Positions 40,212-52,654 of a stretch of DNA of 64,000 bases are shown here, piece after piece; the first letter of the stretch is position 1; each line of letters starts with the position of its first letter. Location: the NCBI RefSeq assembly GCF_003576645.1, contig NC_044925.1, positions 16,204,847 to 16,268,846 of the forward strand, read 5' to 3'. This stretch comes from Ipomoea triloba (lineage: Eukaryota > Streptophyta > Magnoliopsida > Solanales > Convolvulaceae). The translations under genes were made by a program, and so were the position numbers. Under the pieces are notes generated by a model, which saw only the letters and a list, made by a program, of their open reading frames with translations, did no database searches and had not been told where the DNA came from.

Positions 40212-43093
40212 ATGTTTAGTAGCATCAGCAAGAGCTGGAGATCTGGAAGTGGAACGCAAAGTACGATAGAGTGTTCGCAGTGCTGTCCTGATGGTCACAA
40301 ACACGTCGAGCCGGCGAGCAGCGATTGCTTTGAGGATCAAACGGCGGTTAAGGATTTGGAAAGCTTGGAGTCGAGTGAGGAATGTGTTGAGCAAGCTGAG
40401 AAGAATAACAGCTCTTTCATGCATTCTGTCATCAATATGATCGGAATGCTTATAGGTAAGAGCTTTTTATCATTAAAGCAACCCATCAGCTAAAGATTTT
40501 TGCAGTCTTTTTACCATATGGGAGGAAGAAGTAGAAGTGAGAGAAAGTCAACTACTATGTAGTGTGTGATTACACCTCTGTTATCATTTTAAATGGGTTC
40601 TTACAGAATCGAACTCGGGCTTTGGCGCATTGATTCTTTAGGCTAAAACAGATTGGGAAAGTGGAGAAAGTCATATTTACTATTCATTGAACTCTTTCTT
40701 TATTGCTTATTTTATTTAGTAATTGTTTATTATTTTTAAATTTAAGTTTTTTTTGTTTAATACAGTAGTACTTTTAATGTAGCATCTAAATATATAAATT
40801 TTATATATTAATGCTAAACTTAATACTATGAAAAATTAGATTAAAAATAATTTCAATCAAGTCCCGTTCAACGAATCAGACAATCAAAATGGGACGGAGG
40901 TAATATATTTAGCCCCAGGTGGCTAATCAACCGGGCCTAGTAGATTCCAAAAAAACTCTAATTACTGCAAATACAAATTTTTTTTCTGTCCTCCCTTCTT
41001 TCCCCTACAATAACTAACCCTCTCTCTCTTCCATTAAAGCAAAAAAGATCCTCACAAAATCTAAGTTGGGTTGCTCTTAGTTAAAACTTAGAGCACTTCT
41101 AGTTAGTCTATGTTGTATAGTCCCTGCTAATTTATTGTAGGGTTCTGATTTTCCGTTTGTACTATTTTCTGTGTTTTGGTGGTTTACTCTATATATGGCC
41201 GGGTTTGGAATCTTTGAACAGGTTTGGGGCAACTGTCAACTCCATATGCTTTGGAAAAAGGAGGGTGGATTTCAGCATTCCTACTAATAGGACTTGGAGT
41301 AATATGTGCTTACACCACCCACCTCCTGGGAAAATGTCTGGGAAAGGACCCAAAGTCAAAAGATTACAAGGATATTGGGCAACAAGCATTTGGAACAAAG
41401 GGGAGAATCTTGGCTGCATCTTTCATCTACCTGGAAATCTTTATGGCACTTGTCTCTTACACCATTTCCCTTCATGACAACTTGGCCACTGTGTTTTTGG
41501 GCACTCACCTCAAACTCACAGGTAATATATATATAGTATAATATAATGCATATGCACCTCCCAATGCAATTCATTGTATTGACACTTCTGATCTATAACT
41601 CAAGTGAAAATCTATTCCTAAGAAAAAACTGATTTAAGAATTCATTTTAGCGGGTCCATTTAAGAAAAATCAACCATTCTAAAGGAAAGGAAAAAAAAAG
41701 TTATTAATTTCTTAAATAACTCAAACTTTAAAATTTGTCACGTACAATTGTGAGGTGTATAAAGTACAACCCATAATACATATATAGATTTGCTATTTAA
41801 TGTGTAACTCTAATTCTTACCTGGCCTATTTCTAGATGAGGTACTTTATGGTATTGTTCTTAATTTAAAATTTGAGATATTTATAAAAGTGCCGCCACAT
41901 TTTTCTCTTATTTTAGAGTGGTTAATAATTTTCAGCTCCTGGAGCTTCTCTCTCTCTCACACACACACACATATATATACCCAGGGGCGGAGGCACCTTA
42001 TGGGGTAGGGGCCCTGGCCCCCCCCCCAACCCCCCCCTCCCACCCCTACCCCACCTTAAAATATTTTAATAAATGTGTATGTATATATTGATATAGTGGG
42101 GATAAATACACTTTTGGCCCCTCTAATTGTTTTTTTAAATAATCTATTATATTTATATTAAGTGAACTCAAAATATATATTAAAGTTTAAATTCACTAAA
42201 TAGAAAGTAATAAACCAAATAATTAAAGTCACCATTTTCTTTTTATCTTATTTCTTTTATCAAGATTTTAATAATGGAGAGCATCAAATATTCATTTTAT
42301 TTTAAAAAAATCTCCAAATTTGAGATATATGCTTTAGTTTTATTAGTTATGTTGATTAATTAATTAATGATTTATTGTGTGTTTTAATTATTTATTCACA
42401 CTTTGAAGATGTACATTTGCTTGTTTAAATTATTAGTGTTGAAATTGTCAAAAATTAATATTAATTGTTTAATTTGTGATATTGATTTTTGTCTTTATCT
42501 CTCAAATTTTGAAATATTGTTAATCAGTAAAATGAATATCAATTAATTATGAAAAATTTGGTGACAAAATAATTGACAAAACTTTTTATTTGATAAAAAT
42601 TGACAATTTATATTTAAATAAATGTTGTTGTTCTTATTGTTTTTGTTGTTATTATTATTATGTTGATGATATTTTGTGTTATATATAAAAAAAAATCTAA
42701 AGTAATGATCGACACTCGTGTCAATCTACTCATATAATTATATATTTCATACATTATTATAAAGAGTATAATTAGAAATCATTATCAATAATAATTACAA
42801 TAATGTATAGTATATATAATAATATAATACGGTTAATTATAATGTTGACTAACACGGCAAATTTTTTCTAACATATTGGCCCCCCCAACTGGAGTTTTCT
42901 GGCTCTGCCCCTGTATATACCTTAGGTGAGAACGTGAAAATGAATTACATGAGTACAATACAATCTATTACATGAATACACAGAATCTATTCTATAGTCT
43001 CTATATCGTCATCCATACATGCTTAGGAGTAGATTTTGTGCACTCATTAAGCTGTAAATTGCACATTCTCATCTAACACAGGGTTCTGATACT

Positions 43094-43141
<48 letters not shown>

Positions 43142-45806
43142 TCCATTTTAAGAATTGATTTATTGTTACTGGTCCGATCCGTTTGTGACTGCCCACAGGC
43201 ATACAGTTATCAACTTCCCAATTGCTGACTGTGATGGCGGTTTTGCTGGCCCTGCCCAGCCTCTGGTTCAGAGATCTGTCTTCCATATCCTTTCTCTCCA
43301 GCGCTGGAATCCTCATGTCGCTTCTTATTTTTGTGACGGTGGCGTGCACCGCCGTGTTCGGCGTCGTCAACCCTAACCATCACATACCACCTCTTCACCT
43401 CCCTAATATTCCTTCAGTTTCAGGCCTTTATGCTTTCAGCTATGCCGGCCATATCGTTTTCCCTAACATTTACACCGCCATGAAGGATCCTTCCAAATTC
43501 ACCAAGGTAACGCAAATCCAATTTCCTTTACCAAAACTTTCCAACTTACGTAGTATCTTATATTTTAAGAATATTATTTTTGCCAGCATGAACAGCTCAA
43601 TTAGTTTTTTCATAGTAAATTATATTATAGGTGATAGGATATATATGGGCATAAGTACGACGTACCTATACCCGCTAGGGATATACTTCGTGCAATAAAA
43701 AGAATCTTTACTGATCATATTCGATCCCGTCTAACCTCGTCTAACCCGATCTGAAAGCACTTGAGTTTTTGCTTGGAACCGACCCCGGAGCTCGGGTTGT
43801 GACCAAATCCTCCCATCGATCAACCGCTTACACTAAGGGGAAAAATCCCCGTCCTTATGGCTATGCCCGACCTCACCAGAAATAGACCTGTCAGGAATCG
43901 AAACCCACGCGTGATAGGGTCGCCGACCACGCCAGTGCATGTTGAACGCGTGGCCGGCATGCTAGACACCTGACATGTGTTCCCTAAATAGAGCATTTAT
44001 TGCTTAGTATCTGGGACTTTTAGATTTTCACCTAATCAATACTAAATCGAGAATCTCCTACCCACTGTCACTAATTCCCGAGCTCACATACCGTAACTAC
44101 AACATAGACTTACTCGTATAACCGAGTGTATTTACTACATCAATAGAAAAAGACACAAAGATCAAGATCTAACGTCGCAATGTGAAAATTACACTCAATA
44201 TTTTGAAACACAATCAAAATTTAATAAAAAATAAAAATAATAATAATGTACAATATCTTATGGTCTAATAACACCACTCTTATCTTCTTATCTTCGGTAA
44301 AGAAGGTTTTGGTGTTTGTTATAATTCTTTTTTTTTTTTTTTTAAATCTTAAGAGAGTGACTGTTTAAGCTTATTATAAAATTTTGTGTTCAAATGCCAT
44401 GCATCAAATTTACCATTAAGTTATGAACTTTAAAACTAATAACCAAATATATTCCATCATAGGATTCTCTTTCATTTTATCATGTGATTCATCCAATTTT
44501 GGTCACAAGTCGTCGTCACCTGAGGAATAGGATTCTATTCCAAATTCCAAATTAAACCTTCTCTGCTGAACTATTTTAACTTTTTTTTTTCAACATTCGA
44601 TTAGTAAATATTTGGAACCAGTAGTGCATATATATATTGTGCGTCTATATCTCGGATTATTTGATCCGTAACACTATATGTTAAGATCCAATTTTATTCT
44701 GGGGATCATATACTCCATCCAACCTATTTTATACTATCTACAATAAAACTAATTAATAATAGAGTTAATCACATTTTTGGTCCTAGAATTATAGGTGACA
44801 ATCCACTTTTAGTCATTTTTTATCAGAACATCCACTTTTGGTCCGAGTATTATTGTGACATGACCATTTTTTATCCTCTATCAACAAAATAGTTTAAATT
44901 TCGTTAAATACAAGGGCATTTCGATCTTCAATTACGGATTTTTTTCAAAAAAATAAATATAAAAAATATAGTGGGTCAACCTACTTTGTTTAAAAAAGAT
45001 CTAAATATTCTTGTATTTAATGACATTTCAACGATTCTTAATAATAAATAGTTAATGAGTCATATAAAATGAGAGAGGGTAAATAATATCAACATAAATA
45101 TTCAATTTTTATGATCATCATTATCGGCCGTATTAGACTTAGCACTCAACTCCTGTGACCTCTTATTTGGAAGAGCTTTAAGGGAGGAGGGTACACGACT
45201 ACTCACACTAACAAAGCTGGTTAAAGTTATTTGTTTTGACTGATTTATTTAAAACATGTTTTGTAGGTATCAATTGTAAGCTTTTCAATAGTGACCATAC
45301 TCTACACCGCCTTAGCATTCATGGGAGCTAAGATGTTTGGGTCGGGAGTGAGTTCACAGATCACCCTAAGCATGCCTAGGCATGTCGTCTTCACCAAGGT
45401 GGCTTTGTGGGCAACCGTTCTCACACCCATGACCAAATACGCATTGGAGTTCGCCCCATTCGCCATTGAACTCGACCACTCTCTCCCACCTTCCATGAAG
45501 AATCACGTTAAGACCATAATTAGGGGTGGCACTGGCTCAATTCTCATCCTCATAATACTAGTCCTGGCTCTATGTGTGCCATATTTTGAGCACGTTCTTA
45601 GCCTCACTGGCTCGCTGGTTAGCATTGGGATCAGCATTGTCTTGCCTTGTGGTTTCTACACAAAGATCTTCTGGCCTAAAATCTCAAAGCCACTCCTGAT
45701 TTTTAATATTGTTCTAATTGTGTTTGGGACAGTTCTCGCCGTGTCTGGAACAATTTCTTCTTTTAAGCTATTACTCATAAGTCTTCAAAGAGCTAGCTCA
45801 ACCTAA
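40212..45806 (+). CDS. Vacuolar amino acid transporter, AVT1-like (AAAP family), four exons
   Basis: Exons 40212-40455, 41222-41521, 43199-43506 and 45267-45806 use GT/AG sites and join in phase to 1392 nt, 463 residues. The family moves amino acids across the tonoplast by proton exchange through about eleven membrane helices. Residues 1-66 are a soluble Ser- and Cys-containing N-terminus; HSVINMIGMLIGLGQLSTPY (about 70-90) is the conserved first helix of the Aa_trans domain. EKGGW, DIGQQAFG, SYAGHIVFPNIYTAMKDP and LPCGFYTKIFWP follow in family order. Introns are 766, 1677 and 1760 bp; intron 2 holds a hAT element, intron 3 repeat remnants. No stop, frameshift or missing domain, so it looks functional. 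The GLGQLSTPYALEKGGW pattern recalls the AVT1H subgroup, but I give no symbol. Two MITEs abut the promoter. Confidence 0.9.
41982..42913. mobile_element. hAT-type non-autonomous element in intron 2 of the transporter gene
   Basis: Ends CAGGGGCGGAGGCA and, complemented, CAGGGGCAGAGCCA, flanked by a perfect 8-bp duplication TATATACC (41974-41981, 42914-42921). 932 bp, AT-rich centre, no transposase. C-rich runs (GGCCCCCCCCCC) sit just inside both ends. Confidence 0.93.
43096..43140. repeat. (AT)n microsatellite in intron 2
   Basis: About 22 AT units, ending 58 bp before exon 3. Confidence 0.95.
43630..43985 (-). other. Possible SINE remnant in intron 3
   Basis: The minus strand has GGTTTCGATTCC (43894-43905), close to a B box, preceded by TGGCGTGGTCGGCG (43921-43934), close to an A box, though their spacing is short. 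GC-rich DNA (43700-43980) stands out from the AT-rich intron. Boundaries and duplications not found. Confidence 0.3.
44760..44950. repeat. Dispersed repeat in intron 3, related to 55330-55515
   Basis: AGTTAATCACATTTTTGGTC and following 180 bp match the complement of 55330-55515 in diverged form (TTTTTGGTCCTAGA, ATTGTGACATGACCA). Probably a terminal piece of a transposon; family not identified. Confidence 0.55.
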
Positions 45807-47542
45807 GAACTCTGCAACCAATTTAATTTTCGATTATAAGAGTCATATTGTTAAATAAGTTATAAATCCTGTCATGAAAATATTAAATGTGCTTGAAAAA
45901 TGTTGTGAACTTATGAAAATAGGCCTTCTATCTTCTTCATCATAAGATATAAGCCTAGTCTATAATTGTAACTCTTTTTTTTTTTTTTAATGTGAGAATA
46001 TTATAAACTAAATTTTGGTGTGCTGGAATTCTTCTCTTTTTTTTTTTTTTCATTATTATTTTTCCTTTTCCATTTTCTATTTAGTGATTTGATGATGGCC
46101 TGGGGTAGAGCTTTGAACATGGTGATGTGCCACTGGGGCATCTCCAATTTGAAACTTTTTTTGAGTATTTTCTCAAAAAGTCTCCATTATCCTTGGAGAC
46201 TTTTTTTCTATTGAAGAAATGAAACCAAAGTGCGCACTTTAGCGTTACTCACACGCACATGATAAGCATGCATGATCAACGGAAAGTTGAAGTAAGGGAC
46301 AGTATAAATAGGAAAAATGATGAAATAACCCTGTGAAACAATAATTATTAGATTCTTAAATTATAAAACATTTTAATTAGACACCTCAACTCATTTAATT
46401 GATAAAATTGAGTTGATTGGCTAATTACCAAGCATTAACCAATTAAAATGTGTTTACATAGGATCTTTATTCAAATAAATGAATTTAAAAATAAAAAATA
46501 AAAAATAAAGAGTTCCGATCCGGACATACCTTCTCCATCAAAATGTTTTTTTTTTTTAAATTATTTATTTGAATAAAGATGATTCCTTATCCACGACTCG
46601 GATTCTATGTCATGTTTAACTAGTTATTTATACTTGGAGTTTACAAGCTAATAAGCTTGATTGCATCAATTTGTTGAGTTAAAATGTTTAATTAAAACTT
46701 CTTAACAAGCCGTTTGATTGCAATTAGAATGGAATTAGGGGAAAGGAAAATGGTGGGAATAAGGTATTAATTCAAATATTATTATTATATTGATAGATAA
46801 TAGAATTATTAGAAATTTCAATTCTAATATTTGGTATATATGGTAATTGAAAGAGAATAAATAGTATAAAGACTAAAGTATCGTTGTAGTTGCAATTCTT
46901 AAGAAAAGATGTAGGATTATTAGGGAGGATAATTTGGTCATCACACTCAAAAATTTCTTCCCATATATTATGTAATTGTAATTTCTACGGGGGAGGTAGG
47001 ATTTGCAATTCCTCTAATTTGAAAAATTGTAATGCCATAGAATTACAATTGCTCCCAACCAAACTTTGAAATTTTCCACTTCTTGGAATTAAGTGTGAAA
47101 GGTATTGCAATCCCTCTTTACCAAAGATGTCATGAATACAGTTTATAAGTTTACTTGTTGCTTCAAGTATAGTTTGATAGTCTATTTGACTATTTTTTCA
47201 TTAAAATATAATTAGAGAGATGAAGATAATAAATCAATTGCTAGTTTATTTCTTTTAATATAATTTATTTAAATTTTATTTTTATTTTATTTAAATAACA
47301 AAAAAAAAAAACTCTGTTTAGTTTATAACTGAAATTAGAATTCTGTTTTATATTATTGAAGGTATTATTGTAACACTGGTAAGCTTAATGAACAAGAGAT
47401 TGATTGTATTGCTTTACAAAGTTTAGTACAAGTTTTGAGGAGTCTATCCCCTACTTTTTACAGTAGCATGTGGTACTTATACTAGGCAATTCTTGCATTA
47501 ATTACAGACTCAACGTTTAATAAGTAAAATCGCTTTACACTA
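45807..47542. other. 3' flank of the transporter gene, AT-rich intergenic DNA
   Basis: Contains a foldback at about 46459-46585 (TCTTTATTCAAATAAATGAA and its near complement), possibly a small MITE, and homopolymer runs. No other gene. Confidence 0.5.
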
Positions 47543-48002
47543 AGGGTGTGTTTAGTTAACACATGAGAATTGAAATCAGTATGGGTATCAAATATTTGGT
47601 AAAGGCAATGAATTTTGATGAAAGTATTTTGCATGTTTGGTAGTTGGGTGGAATGAGAATGAGGGTATGTTTGGTAGTTGGGTGGAATGAGAATGAGGGT
47701 ATGTTTGGTTGACGGGTTTTGGTATAAGGTATGGGTATCAAAGTGAGTGTTATTGTTTGGTTGACAGGATTTTAGAATACTACTATGGGTTTGAAATACC
47801 CCATTAATTGAAAAACTCATACCCTTATTAAATAAGGGTTTCATTTCCTTTCCTCATTTCTTCCCCAACTATTAATAATCATTCTCATTCCACCCTACTA
47901 CCAAACATGCAAAATACTTTCACCAAAATCTATTATGTACCCTTATCAAGTATTTGATACCCACACCAATTCTGATTCTCATGTGCGAACCAAACACACC
48001 CT
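47543..48002. mobile_element. MITE with about 120-bp terminal inverted repeats
   Basis: Left AGGGTGTGTTTAGTTAACAC then CATGAGAATTGAAATCAG; the right end is its complement with about 80 percent identity (GTGCGAACCAAACACACCCT). An internal 34-bp unit (TTTGGTAGTTGGGTGGAATG) is duplicated at 47636-47703. Same family as 38256-38648. Target duplication unresolved. Confidence 0.75.
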
Positions 48003-48069
48003 GATTATTCATTAACGACACGTACCAACCCCAGATAGATGCAGATTGTATGTGCTTAACCATCCCATC

Positions 48070-48240
48070 TGTTAACCATGTCACATATAATATGTTATTA
48101 TATTGTAATAGTTGAATTAGTATTGGTTAGTTTCAGTCAATAGTTGGTACCTATAGGTTAGGAGAGTTTTATGCTAACTCTCATATAGGTACCGTACTTT
48201 TTCTGTAATTCTGTTAACGAATCCAAAACCTACGTTCATC
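48070..48240 (+). repeat. 5' LTR of the Ale-type element
   Basis: TGTTAACCATG...TTCATC. The end is set by the CCATC duplication; a canonical CA end would be at 48238. Four transitions separate it from the 3' LTR. Confidence 0.85.
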
Positions 48241-48250
48241 TGGTATCAGC
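48241..48250 (+). promoter_or_regulatory. Primer-binding site of the Ale-type element
   Basis: TGGTATCAGC, the start of the tRNA-Met complement, directly after the LTR; it departs from the full site after ten bases. Confidence 0.8.
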
Positions 48251-48308
48251 CTAGGATCGATCCTCTCACTCTCTCCTACCCTCCCAACCGTTCCACTTTT
48301 GTTTTACG

Positions 48309-49457
48309 ATGACGACACCGGTCACCGACGGAGCTATTACCCCCACCCTTGTTCCTTCACCGCCAACGCCGGCACCCACCATTTCCACCGCCAACCATCA
48401 TGTCTCTATCAAATTAACAGCCAGAAACTATATCTATTGGCGTACACAAATTCTACCCTTTCTCCGTAGCCAAGCTCTGTTGGAATACCTGGATGGAACC
48501 GTGCCATGTCCATCTCCTACACTGCCTTCCGCCGTGCCGTCATCGACCGCCACCACCTCGCTGCCGGTCTCCAATCCGGCATACGCGTCGTGGGTTCAAC
48601 ATGATCAAGCAATCCTGTCTCTCATAGTCTCCTCCCTCACAAGCGAAGTCATGTATTTGGCTGTCGGCAAGGACACATCGCGTGAGGTTTGGGAGTCGCT
48701 CACCGTTGCTTTCGCCTCTCAATCTCGCACAAGGTGTCTGAGTCTCCTTGGACAGTTCCAAACTCTCCGGCAAGGGAATTCCACTCCGGCAGAGTACCTA
48801 GGGCAAGCTCAGATGCTTGTGGAGGCTTTGTCACTGGCAGGGCGTCCTCTAACAGCCGATGAACAGATTCTATACGTTTTGCGGGGATTACGCCCGGAAT
48901 TCCGAGCAATGGCGAGCACCCTTACAGGTGCTGCGACGCCAATAACGCTCCCCCAATTGGGTGATCATCTACAGGCTCAAGAGTTTCTTCATGCAGAAGA
49001 ACTCGGTGGCGCGGATTCCTCGTTGCCGCAAAGCATGCCTGCAGCGTTTTACGCTGGACGTGGCAGAAGCAATTCCAACACCGGAGGTCAGAGTTCTGGT
49101 GGTCGTGGCGGCCGTCAATGGCGTGGTCGCGGATCGGGGTCTACAGGCAGAGGCGGCGGTCGAAACTCCCCACGTTGCCAGATCTGTCGGAATTATGGCC
49201 ATACGGCTGTCAACTGTTTCCGTCGTTACGACGACAAGCCATCTCAGCAAGTGCACGCAGCCTATTCCGGAGATGCGGTGACGTCTTCCCCGGCGGATTC
49301 CTGGTTCCCGGACACAGGCGCAACGTCGCATGCCACGCCAGACGTTGGTTTGCTGGATCATTCTGAGTCATATAATGGCACTGATGTTCTGAAAGTGGGA
49401 AACGGTTCAGGATTGGATATTACCAGTGTGGGTCGCACGGTAATTCCCTCTTTCTAA
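48309..49457 (+). pseudogene. gag: Ale-type gag and start of protease, ended by frameshift
   Basis: The 382-codon frame has a Pro/Thr-rich N-terminus, a UBN2-type Gag domain (about residues 30-220), an Arg/Gly-rich basic stretch (250-285), a CCHC zinc knuckle (CQICRNYGHTAVNC) and the protease active site WFPDTGATSH. It stops at TAA 49455-49457, where the homologous protein continues in the +1 frame from 49459. A one-base indel shortly upstream is the likely cause. Confidence 0.88.
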
Positions 49458-49458
49458 G

Positions 49459-52389
49459 TTGCACCCTTTAAAAATGTCACAAATTCTTCATGTCCCCAAC
49501 TTGTCACTTTCGTTACTCTCGGTTTATAAATTTACTAATAAGAATAACGTTTATTTTGAATTTCATAAAGATTTTTTTCTTGTGAAGGACTGCACCACTC
49601 GGGAGGTGCTTCTTAAAGGTTTCACTACGGGTGGTTTGTATCAACTGTCACTCCCACATAGTCATAAAGTCTTTCTCACTGCTCGTGCCTCGCCCAAGAT
49701 TTGGCATCAACGTTTGGGTCACCCCCACAGTCAAGTTCTACAGCGTGTTCTAGCACACTGCCCAGTTTCGTCTCATAAAGCCACTACGTTAGATGTGTGC
49801 TCGGCCTGTCAACTTGGGAAGTCGTCGCGGTTTCCACTAGATAGGGTCAAAAATAACAGTACAAATGCATTAGATTTAATTTTCACGGACATATAGGGTC
49901 CATCACCTGTTTATTCCGGTTTTAGATATTTCGTTCTTTTTGTAGATGACTATTCCAGGTATACCTGGTTTTATCCTCTTCGTGTAAAGTCAGACATCTA
50001 TAAAGTTTTTACTTTGTTTCGGGCGATGGTAGAACGTCGGTTTTCGCATTCTATCAAAGTCATACAGTCTGATTTAGGGGGGGGGGAATACCGTCGTTTA
50101 CATAACATATTTGAATGGTTAGGTATTTCCCACCGTCAATCATGTGCCTATACACACGAACAAAATGGGAGGGTAGAGCGCCGTAACTGTCACATTGTGG
50201 AAACCGGACTGTCGTTACTAGCACAAAGTTCAACACCGCTAAAATTTTGGGACTTTGCCTTTGAGCCAGCCACGTTTCTGATCAACTGTTTACCCTCGTC
50301 AGCTATAGGTTTTAAAACTCCTCATTTCCAAATATATAACACCCAACCACCGTACACCTTCTTCCGTGTCTTCGGGTGTCGTTGTTATCCATATCTCCGC
50401 CCCTATAATCGACACAAAATCGAGTACCGATCAGCACCTTGTGTTTTCCTAGGTTACCCAATCACTTATAGGGGATACCGTTGCATGGACCTTAACACTG
50501 GTAAGGTCTACACCTGTCGCCATGTTCGTTTTGATGAAAATACCTTTCCTTTTCAGGATACCTTGCAGGAAGTTGTATCGCAAGAATGTACAGATTCAGT
50601 CTGGGCAACTGCACCTATCCGTATTACTGCTAATTCTATTCCTCCGCCAGTACCCTCTGTCTCAGATCCGTCTTATCACCTGACTGACTCATCTCGAACT
50701 CAGACTGACTCACGCTCGTCAGCTACTACGGAACCCCAAGTGCCCGTGAGTCAGGGTGTGTCTAAACACACAACAGCAGGAGGACATGCTATGCGCACAC
50801 GCAAAAAGACGAAGGGAATAGGAGAGCAATTTTATGCACTACACACGACCACGGACCCTACCTGCTATACACAGGCGATCAAGCATCCCCATTGGAGAGA
50901 TCCGATGGATCAGGAATTTAATGCTTTGCTACATAACAACACATGGAAGTTAATACCGGCAACCCCTCTTATGAATATAATCGGCTGTAAATGGGTATTC
51001 CGCACCAAATGTAAAGCAGATGGCACTATTGAGAGATATAAAGCTCGTCTTATAGCAAAGGGCTTTAATCAAGTTGCAACGAAAGATTTCTTCGACACCT
51101 TCAGTCCCGTGGTTAAACCAACTATAGTCAGACTCCTGTTCTCCCTTGCAGTTACACATTCATGGGTTCTCCGGCAGTTAGATGTTCATAATGCTTTCTT
51201 GAATGGTCATCTATCGGAGACTGTCTTTATGAAGCAGCCACCAGGGTATGAAGACCCGCTACACCCTGGACATGTGTGTCAGTTGCAGCGTTCACTGTAC
51301 GGATTAAAGCAAGCCCCGCGTGCCTGGTTCAAACGTCTACAAGACTTTCTGACATCTGCAGGTTTTGCATCCTCCAAGACCGATGTCTCCTTATTTCACT
51401 ACACATCGGGAGATTCTCGGGTTTATTTACTAGTCTATGTTGTTGATATCATCATGATCGGTAACGATGCGCCCTTGGTTGATTCTCTTCTTCTCCGTCT
51501 CTCTAAAGCTTTTAAAATCCGCGATTTAGGCACACCTGGTTTCTTCCTCGGCATAGAGAATCTGAAATATGATGGTGGGTTCTTGTTATCACAGAAGAGG
51601 TACATGCAGGATATTCTTGTTCGAGCAGGCATGACTGATTGCAAACCACTGGCGACTCCGGCAGCTGTCACTCAATCTGCCTCACCTTCTCTTGAGCCGT
51701 TCGATAATCCTACACAGTATCGTCGTATTGTTGGTGCCCTGCAGTACCTGACTATTACCCGGCCGGACTTGTCATTTTCAGTCAACCGTCTTTGTCAGTT
51801 TATGCACTCACCGACAGCCGATCACTGGGGTCTCCTCAAGCGGGTGCTACGCTATGTTAAGGGCACGCTAGACATGGGACTTCGGGCCACTCCGTCTTTA
51901 CACTCCACTTTACATGGCTATTCTGACTCCGATTGGGCGGGCTGTCCAATCGACACAAAATCAACTAGTGGCTATGTAGTATTTTATGGTTCCAATCTCG
52001 TATCATGGGTTTCTCAGAAGCAGCGCACTGTTGCTCGGTCATCAACAGAAGCTGAATATAAGGGGTTAGTAGATCTAGCTGCAGAGGTCACATGGGTTAT
52101 TTCCTTACTCCGGGAGTTACGTCTGCACTCGGGTCAGCCCGCTACCTTATGGTGTGACAACTTGGGTGCCACTTATATGGCTGCCAATCCAGTATTCCAT
52201 GCTCGCACCAAACATGTTGAAGTCGATTATCATTTTGTACGCGACAAGGTCGCTTCAGGAGAGTTCACAGTCAGCTTTGTGTCGACTCAAGACCAGATAG
52301 CGGATATCTTCACCAAACCGCTTCCGGCTCAGCGTTTCACTACTCTGCGCACCAAGCTCAATGTTGGTTCCTCTCAACCTTGTGCTTGA
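49459..52389 (+). pseudogene. pol: Ale-type integrase, reverse transcriptase and RNase H, with nonsense codon and mutated RT site
   Basis: After the frameshift the frame runs to TGA 52389 with one TAG (49894-49896) where copia integrases have the Trp of DIWGP. Pre-integrase zinc region (WHQRLGHPH, CSACQLGK), integrase (QSDLGGGEY, EQNGRVERRN), RT (QLDVHNAFLNG), RNase H (GYSDSDWAGCP, SSTEAEYK, CDNLGATY) are recognisable. The RT catalytic YVDD reads YVVD (GTT at 51442-51444), which would abolish polymerase activity. A G-run (GGGGGGGG near 50080) gives an extra Gly at the integrase second Asp. Confidence 0.9.
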
Positions 52390-52396
52390 GGGGGCG

Positions 52397-52567
52397 TGTT
52401 AACCATGTCATATATAATATGTTATTATATTGTAATAGTTGAATTAGTATTGGTTAGTTTCAGTCAATAGTTGGTACCTATAGGTTAGAAGAGTTTTATG
52501 CTAACTCTCATATAGGTACCGTACTCTTTCTGTAATTCTGTTAACGAATCCAAAACCTACATTCATC
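52397..52567 (+). repeat. 3' LTR of the Ale-type element
   Basis: Preceded by GAGGGGGCG, a polypurine tract. Four differences from the 5' LTR, all transitions. Confidence 0.9.
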
Positions 52568-52654
52568 CCATCAACAAATTAAAGTATTTAATCAAAGATT
52601 TCATATTTCCAATAAAAATGTTTAACATAACTTCTGAATCTCTAAGCGATAGTC

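Larger units (their letters stand above)
48070..52567 (+). mobile_element. Ale/Retrofit-type Ty1/copia element (4.5 kb), defective
   Basis: 171-bp LTRs flank gag and pol in copia order (protease, integrase, RT, RNase H). CCATC precedes the 5' LTR and follows the 3' LTR (48065-48069, 52568-52572). Small size, short LTRs and Gag features (HHVSIKLTARNYIYWRTQ) fit the Ale lineage. Gag-protease frameshift, integrase nonsense codon and RT active-site change make it inactive. Confidence 0.92.

Noticed and set aside
41157..41477. Alternative frames over exon 2 of the transporter
   Set aside because: The frame joining exon 1 and exon 3 in phase gives the family motifs; the others do not.
46716..47130. 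Possible MITE starting GTTTGATTGCAATTAGAATG
   Set aside because: No matching inverted end was found by eye.
47482..47844. Minus-strand 120-codon frame
   Set aside because: Lies in the MITE arms and reads through simple repeats.
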